Positions 13,001 through 22,000 of a stretch of DNA of 64,000 nt are shown here, piece by piece. Source of the DNA: Pomphorhynchus laevis. Its lineage: Eukaryota > Acanthocephala > Palaeacanthocephala > Echinorhynchida > Pomphorhynchidae. The DNA lies in the NCBI GenBank assembly GCA_012934845.2, contig WNNJ02001140.1:1-64000 (forward strand). Reading direction: 5' to 3'. Each line of letters opens with the position of its first letter. Positions within the stretch are counted from its first letter, which is position 1. The notes below the pieces were generated by a model. The model had not been told where the DNA came from. It saw only the letters and a program-made list of their open reading frames with translations, and searched no databases. The translations under genes were made by a program, and so were the position numbers.

Positions 13001-16000
13001 TAAAATATAATTTGTTGTTTATTTATAATTTATTTGTTTATTTATATATAAAACAATTATAAATTAAAATCAGAAAAAATTTAAACGGTTGAACACCGTT
13101 TAAACAACAACCACAATATCAGTTGATATGCAACATTCAATTTATTTGAGCCAAGTGACAAAAAAGAATACAAGAAAAAAGTCACCAAAATTCTTAGTGG
13201 TAATCAATAAAGCAGATAATAATTAAGATGCCAACTAGAACAAGCAACACAAGATACCTTTATTTGATGCTTCCTCTTATTTTACTGATTATTCTATAAC
13301 ATACTCTTTAATTTCCTATTTTAGATTTGATTAAAAATTGGTTTTGTAAATTAATGTCAGACAAATATTCGTTATCTGCAGTTAATAATTTAATGCCTTT
13401 TGTAAATACACTGCTTGGTAGTTAACAAAACGATAAATATATTTTCTTGTATTTTGCAAGTATTATTTTATTGTCTTTATTTTTACATTTTCATTCTTTC
13501 ATTACTTTGTATTTGTATCTTAACATTATCAGTTCCATTTTAATTTTATTGCAATTCATTCTTAATTGTGATTTTACTTCGTTATTATTGCTACTTTAAG
13601 TTTTTTCTTTATCTTATTTTTCTTGTTTAGAAATTTTCTAAATTCCATATTCCGATGTTTAGCATTTCGTTCTTATTATTTTTGTTTTAGTGAACCATAG
13701 AACCATTGAATGTCAGAAAACGCTACACATCAGAAGCAATGCCAAGAATTAAAATTATACATTTGGAATTTTTATAGATTTTTAGCTTTTGCTGTCATTG
13801 AATGTTTTATTTTATGTCATTTAAACGAAGTATAATATCTTTTAATTATAAAAAGTTCTCGTATTCATTTTTGGGATTAATCCTTTGGGACATCAAGTGT
13901 TTGCATTTAACTTATATTTAAAAGAAATACGATATAGTTTTCAGTAAGGAAACTTTAATTTTTCTATTATAATTAAAGTATTTAATTAGATGGTGGTATA
14001 ATATCAAACACACGTAAATACTTTATTTCCTATTTATCTTATTTTTAAATAAATGTATTTAATTGGTATTACATAAAAATATTAATTACATAATAAAGAT
14101 TGTGCTTATTTCCTTAATGGAATATAAATTATAAGGATGAGTAAACAAATAAATGCAATCTATTTAATTAAAAAATTTAATGTAAAAACATTTTATATTG
14201 AAATGAATATATTGAGGAATATAATTAGGGCAGTAATTTAAAAGAGAAGCTCATCTGATTAGCAACAGTCTAAATTAAAACTAAAATTCTAAAACATTAT
14301 TTAAAATATAAATTCATCATATAAATAAAATTAATTTAGATTTAATGTAAAATATCTATTGTCTATTAGATAATATAGATAATATAATAGATAATATAAA
14401 ATAGATATTATCTATTATGGATATATCTATTATATATTATCTATTATATATTATCTATAATGGATATTATCTAATAGATAATATCCATTATCTATTTCAG
14501 ATGATGCTAGTAATATTTTTTCTCATTTCTAGCAACTTGCGAAATATAAAAATAAATTAGTTTAATTTTAAATATAAATTTAAAATATAAATTCATCATA
14601 TAAATAAAATTAATTTAGATTTAATGTAAAATATCTATTGTCTATTAGATAATATAGATAATATAATAGATAATATAAAATAGATATTATCTATTATGGA
14701 TATATCTATTATATATTATCTATTATATATTATCTATAATGGATATTATCTAATAGATAATATCCATTATCTATTTCAGATGATGCTAGTAATATTTTTT
14801 CTCATTTCTAGCAACTTGCGAAATATAAAAATAAATTAGTTTAATTTTATTTTAATGCAATAAAATTAAATTATCGAATTGATGTTCGATAAAATTTAAT
14901 TTACAAATTGGAAATTTTGAATATTTTTAATTATAGTTTTACATTGTATAATACAAAACCACAAAACTATGATATAATTGTATAATAATTATACTATATA
15001 ATTATATAAATAATATAACTATATATAATAGTTTTATTTTATTATAATTTAATATTTTTAATTATTTTTATATTTTTTCCATAAAATTACTAAACGACAA
15101 AGAACAGTTTCAAGTCAAGACATGTCTGATGTATCCTACAAAGGTTCAGCCGATCAATCAACTAAAAAACTGGTCCGTAGCTAGGTCACTCAAGCACTTC
15201 ATAATGCACGCAGCGTTCCCTCTTTGAATTGCTGCACTAAGGCGTTGCCGAATAAAGGGTGTGGCGCGTGCTTAACAATCGCTCTTTTGATGTCGTTTTC
15301 AAGCATCTTTATGAACAAAGTTGTATTCTTCTCAAAAGCTCCCAAAGTCACAATGGCAATCAGCATGAAAATGAATTGTTAATTATCTAATTCGTTTTAT
15401 TTTTCACGCTCTCGGAGCTCTGCTGAATCGGCTACACTGCCACTGGACACGACAGCAAGTGTTGCATAACTTGGTGCTGTACTATTCACGCAGTTAAAAT
15501 CCCATAATAAGAGTTTTCCATCCTTCCACGATATCAGTGATTCACTATCTGCGAGCTTACCGTCGTTCCGCAGTGCCCTGCTGACTATAGGCTAGACAGC
15601 ATCACTGCTGCGGAAAGAGCCGATTTCAAAATCCTGTTCAATTCGGAGTGGCGGGAGTGTCGAGATTTAACACGCGGACAGTCGATACCATGCAATCCTG
15701 ATGAATCTATGTTCATTCCACACCCACATAGAATTTCCCCGCTGAACTGAATACCGAGGAGAACAACCGCAGTCGCAACAGATCTGTCGTCGATCCTAGT
15801 GCCAACAGCTGAAATGGGTAGTGCCGTCATAAACGCCCTGGAGTCTTTTTCAGCCACACCTAGCAACTGCGCAAGACGTTTATCCGTTTCTGCCGTAGAA
15901 AGGAAGAACTTTTTGGTCAACATGTGCAAGGGACGATACAAACGTTTTTGAACATTAGCTTCCGTCGGTGTATTTTCTCCACAAAATTCAGTCCAGTGTG

Positions 16001-19000
16001 TCACTCCTGAAATGTAGTCGCACCGTTGATCCCGCGAAGACTCCCAAGATCCGGTTCGAGTAAGGACCCTGTCAAATTCGACGTTCCAGCAAGATACGAT
16101 AGGTAATGCACGATAGGTCTTCGTATGCATGCAGCGAAGACCTACAATCGAAACATGGTGCACCGCGCATTAAATGATAAATTCTAGGTATGTGGGAGCT
16201 AGACTTTAACAGAAAAACGGCATCCTGTTTCGCCAGGCCCATCAAACGACGAACTATCTCCTCAAGATTCGGAATACACTCAAAGAAAACTCTTTTAACA
16301 ACTGAAGAACTTCCAATCGGACTGCCTAGGACAAGCGCCTCGTTAGAGTTAACAAACTGGCATCTGGCAATAAATCGACTATTTGACTGAACATACAGTC
16401 TCGGTTAGCTATTATTTCTGACTTGGCGGGATTTAAATGAAGGTCGATTGGTGATCCCTCATAGATTATCCGTTGGATATCGTAAAGCAAAGCAATTTTG
16501 TCACCGCTAAGAAAGCAGTCATCTAGATACCATGCGCTCAATTGTGACTGTCTGGCTAGGAATTTTGTTGAAGATCAGCTCAAATAACATGGGGGCTAGT
16601 GAATCCCTTTGCTGTACTCCCTCTGCTGACAACAAGAAATCCGAGCGGCAACCAAGTAAGTTCCTGAGCCGTAACACAGGTTGATAAAACTGTGATATGC
16701 TAGTATTTTTTTGCGCATAATTCTAGCATGGCGGACCGGCTCACTTCATTATAAGCGGTCCGGAAATCCAAATTTACAAAGGCGGTGTCGTCATTCAGGC
16801 ATGTCGACACGAAAATTCTTGCGGAATGTATTTCTACCATTATTACCATTATAACTATCATTATTAATTTTACCATTATTACTACCGCGCGTGATACCAA
16901 CTCCGAATTGGTGGAGTATAAAATCAGCCAGGAGGTAGTCGGACGCCCAATGATTGACGATCTTAACAACTAACCGGCGTTGTGTGCAACCGATGACAAT
17001 AGGACGGATCCTGCTATATTTTTTCCAAAAGCCAATAACCTCGTACCGCAGAAGTATTTACGAACTGCATCAGGAATATGTCCATTTAGAGTTTCGTTTG
17101 CAAAGGCTGCTAGATCACTCACCAACCGAAAGCCCGATAAGCCACTTGAGGGGCCTGTTAGATCTTTCAAATGTAGGGGACTAGGCTGTTTACAAAGGCT
17201 GTTTCGAAACCGATGTCTACTCAAAGTCAATAGCCGAAGGACAAGATTCGAATTAGTCGAGACTAGCAGATCGCGAAGAATGCTTGGAGCGCAGAATCTG
17301 TAGTATTTGGTCGTTTACGGAAACCAAGCTGCTATCAGTACTTACCAGCCTAATCGCGCCTGATACATTTCCATCCTCGACCTTCCTCTAATTGATTATT
17401 GTAATTGTCTGTATTATTGGACTTTTAATGAGGTCCGTCAATACTGAAATGTAGCGTACTGCTGTTGGCTTGTAGATAGAATAAAAGCAACGTGCAGTGT
17501 CATCAAAATTATAAACTCTACCAAATCGCTGTATTCTTTGTCTATGTCAGAACCCCTATTCATTTTCCGTGATAATTGAGCAGCCCAGGTGTAACTATTA
17601 TTAGGGAAAACTGCACGCGCTTCCTTTATACGCTGTCCCAGATTGCTGGAATGCTCTATAGCATCCTTATCTAGTAGGATACACAGGACTTTCCTCGCGA
17701 ATGTCAGAAGAAGCACCCACTCATCCTCTTTTAGAATGTCGCTTGCCAAATTTTCAAGAATTGCGGAAAGTTTTGAGGCTACCTGAGGCCTGGCAGCTCC
17801 GGATATTCTTTGTACTGTTCTGATTGTCTGCGATAGAAGGATATAAGTTTGCCAGTCCTCGATCCTGGATTAAGGCAAATCGTAAGGAGCGTCAGCAGCT
17901 GGCGGATGGGCCTGCGCGCAGTGGTTACTCGTGCTACTACGCTCGAGAGATCGATCGCGATTATGGCTGTTGAGGCGGAAAGCAACCTTGGCGCGCTGGG
18001 GAATCACAGAAGGTTTCTTGGATCTAGGACAAGTTGAACCACGGCTGTGTTGTCGGGTAAGTCCGCTCGCCGTTGGAATAAAATATCGAAGGCATGCAGA
18101 GCACTGCACCCTTGTATTGTTGGTAATAACATTTCCAAATTTCCTGGTATATTCAAAGGATAAACTTAGATTGCCCGCGACACCATATCTGCTTGTTCGA
18201 AGCAACAGTACCCGCTAGTCAGAGCCCTTATTGCGGGATGACAGTTTACCGCTTGGATTCGTCACTATTACTTGAAATAGTTGAGTTTTACTAATCGTTG
18301 TTTGTATATATTATCTAGTAAGTATTTATGAGAACAAAGCATTTTTTAACGAGTGTTAAATTCTTTAAGCAATTTTTTAACTATTATTTTTAATTACTAT
18401 ATTTTAAATATTCAAAATTATTAAATTTGAATATTTTGAATACTTTCCTACTTAATTATTTTATTCTAAGGCGTAATTAAAAACAATTGTAATGGCACTG
18501 ACCTTGTAGATTGAATCGATTTCTGAATCTGTCGGCTGTACTTCGTTCTCAAGCCAATTCTCTCTTTCACTGACATCAAGAGGAGAATGTCGAATTCTTA
18601 GTGCCAGTTGATTTGACAAACCTGAGGAGCAAATGTGCTCATCTCGGTAGCAATCACAATCATTCTTGTTTTGATCTAAGTTAGCTTTCGGATTGGGTTT
18701 AATGGTTTGCCTGAATATATTCATAATCAAAAATCTATACGTTTAAACGACTGGTGTGAATTTTTCTGTAAAGAAAGTTAAGCATATAATTCTCTAACTA
18801 CGATCGTTGAAAAATAAAGATCTTTTACTTCGTGGAATAATACAGGCGGATTGCTTTGGACAATAAGTATTTAGTAACAATAATTATTACGTCAGGTGTG
18901 CAGCGTCCTAAATCAAAGTTGTTTTGCCTTTTTTAAACCACTCTACGACTATTGAGAAATACAAAATCTTTTTTTTTATTTTATGCTCTTCTGACAAGAA

Positions 19001-22000
19001 AAAGCAAATAATTGATGACGACGTACCTCATCAGCAAGAAAAAATATATCTCCAGAGAAAGAAAGTTTAGTCTTATACAGTTTAGCTAAAAGAAGTAGCA
19101 CTATTGCCGTCATATACACACTATGGGATATCAAGCTACAAAATTAGTATGTATAATTTGCTCGTAGAAGTGCTTAACAAATAATTACGAAGTTATTTTT
19201 TAATTTGCCTGATTTTATTAAATGAAATTTTAATTTCACTAATTTAGCTTTTTTAACAAAAGTTGTCTATTATAGTTGCCTACACTTGTGTCTATTTTCA
19301 AAGTTCTAACAAAAAATGTCTTTTAAATAATTAGAAGTCAAAGTTCAGTGTACCTTCTGACGTGAATGCAGTTGTTTGATTAATAATTTAAATGTTGTCT
19401 TTAACGATATATTCAACATGTGCCCGAATGAAAATTATATCATAAGATAAAATGATAAAGGATTTTACATTTGACATTAAAATCAATCACAATTATGACA
19501 TTATAACAAAACACGAAATTATACAATACGAAATTCAATATTTTAATAGAGAATAAAGAGTAAACATTTCAAAGCAGTTTTATAGCAACTGATGCCTAGT
19601 CGTTTTACACAGCAAATAGCAAAACGAATAAAAACTATATTTTTAACAAATTTGGTAATTTGATTAATTTCTAAAATAGTAAATAATATATGGTAATTTA
19701 TTATATATTTGTTAACTTTTTGAATTGATAAAAAATAGAAATTCATTGTATTTTGGCAATAAAATGTCGATAATTTTAAATTTTAAATTTATTACTTAGA
19801 AATGTTTTGATATGTTGCACATAAATTTTGCAAATTTAGAAGTTATTTTTATCCTGCCTTCATTAAAGATAAAAATCAAAAACGAAATATGGATTTTTCT
19901 AGTTATTTAATGTCATCATTTTAAAAATGTTAATTTAAATCAATTAAATTAACATTTTTAAAATGATGACATTAAATAACTAGAAAATTTGTTACGGCTT
20001 ATTAATCCATATAGAAATTAGAATACAAGTAATTTACGTTGTTTAAACTTATATTGTAAATAACAAACACTGCAAATATTTTCAATACAGCCTTGTGAAT
20101 GTATTATAAAAAATAAACAATTTTTATTGATGGTGTATACTTTTATCAAAGATATATAAAATTATACATTTTTTAATTCCCAGGAACTATCAGGTATAGT
20201 TAAACGACAACAAAAAGTATTTTGATATTCCGCTAGTAAGTACTAGCACATTTAGATAATTTTCTGAAGATGCTAGTTGTTACTAGCGAAATATCAAAAT
20301 AATTTTTTTTGTCGTTTAACTATATCTGATAGTTACTGGAAATTAAAAAATTTAAATACAGATCAGGATGGATATATTTTTATAAATTATGCATTTTTCT
20401 TTAAAAAGTTTATACTCTGTAAATGAACAAGAATTTCTTGTTCATACTTGTTCATTTCTTGTTCATTTCTTGTTTATACGAAAAAAAAACTTTTTTAAAT
20501 GAACAAGAAATGTCCATAATTTCTTTTTAAATTATTAAGCCAATATGTTTTAGTATCATTTGATAAATTTTTATAAAAACGTACATGAAAATGATAAAAT
20601 ATTTTGATTTATTTATATAAAATATAGTAATGAGTTACGTATGAGTCATAATGTGAGTCACATGTAACTAATATAGAGCCACATATAGTGGATACAGAGA
20701 AAATGGTATGGGATAGAAGTATATTAGCTAGTCGATAAAAAATGTGTTCAACACGAAACCATCTAAACCGAATGCATCATGTTTCATTGATTTCAGCGCC
20801 ATTTTAAATTAAGAATTACATAAGATTTCTTTGGAAAGAAATCAAAATATTGAATTCTAATTACTACATACCATCACAGCTAAATTATTCTAATTAGGAG
20901 TTTAAATAACACTAGCCGACAGCATTTTTGTTTATATTTACACTGTTTCTTAGTCATTTTTATACGCTGATTCCAGAGATCGCATTGGTTTTTAGAAAAA
21001 AAATGATATCTTAAAACTTATCAATAATTTTTGTTTAGTAATAAATATATTAATTATAATTTATTATAAATAAATATTTTCCATGTTGCTTATTGAAATT
21101 GAGAGAATGACAAAGGATTATTTTGCATGAATTTTCGACAGTGGCAATCGGCCAATATTCAAGTATTCATGATATTCAAGTACTGTGTACTTGAAAAGGC
21201 CATTTGCTATTGGCGAAAATTCGTGCAAAATGAATCCTTTGTCCTTCTCTCGATTTAAATAAGCCACATGGAAATTAAACACAAGTCGAAAGCAACCGTA
21301 AAGCAATTATTAATTATAATTATTCAATAATTAATTTCTGTTTTCAGATGTTCAGTAAGGATAGAAAATGTAGACACGATCCTAACAGTTTTTGTTATAT
21401 CTGTGGAGTCTATATCAGCAACAAGCGAAAACGGCACGCCATCAAAAATCCAAGCAAACTGTGCAAAGCTTATCATTTATATTTTGGGATTCCGATAGGA
21501 GACCAGGACAAATCTTGGGCTCCGCATTGTTATTGCGGTACTTGTCGATCAAATTTAGAAGAATGGCTCCGAGAAATGGACGCTATTTAAACTTTGCAGT
21601 CCCGCGAATATGAAGAGTACAGAGAAATCACGATTTGAACTGCTACTTTTGCTCTGTTAATGTTGACAAGTTGAAGCGAAGAAAAGGAAAATTATTGGAA
21701 TACCCAGATATACCTTCGTCCATTGCACCGGTCCCACATAACGAAGAAATGCCCATACTTATACCACCTCAAGGAAATTTTTTCTCATCAGTTGAAAATG
21801 ACATTGATCCTACGAAGGAAGAGTGTCAAGGATGCGATGATAAATGAAACTAGACATATCATAAGTAAAGATGAACTTAACGACTTAACTCGAGATCTGC
21901 ATCTCACAAAGTAAAAATCCGAAATATTAATTTCGCGTCTAAAAAATTGGAATTTAGTTGATAAGAATGTTATTGCAAGATCACACAGGAAACGACATGA

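Larger units (their letters stand above)
18720..21340. other. AT-rich intron with fold-back repeats
   Basis: Intron between the first exons (24.7 kb) and the exon at 18.7 kb. Apart from the two fold-back repeats listed separately, it shows only AT-rich sequence and short direct repeats such as TTGTTCATTTCTTGTTCAT near 20438-20475. No gene was recognised. Confidence 0.55.

Noticed and set aside
16785-17303. Plus-strand open frames over the second restriction-endonuclease LINE
   Set aside because: They are shadows of the minus-strand RT reading and of the ATTACC-type simple stretch.
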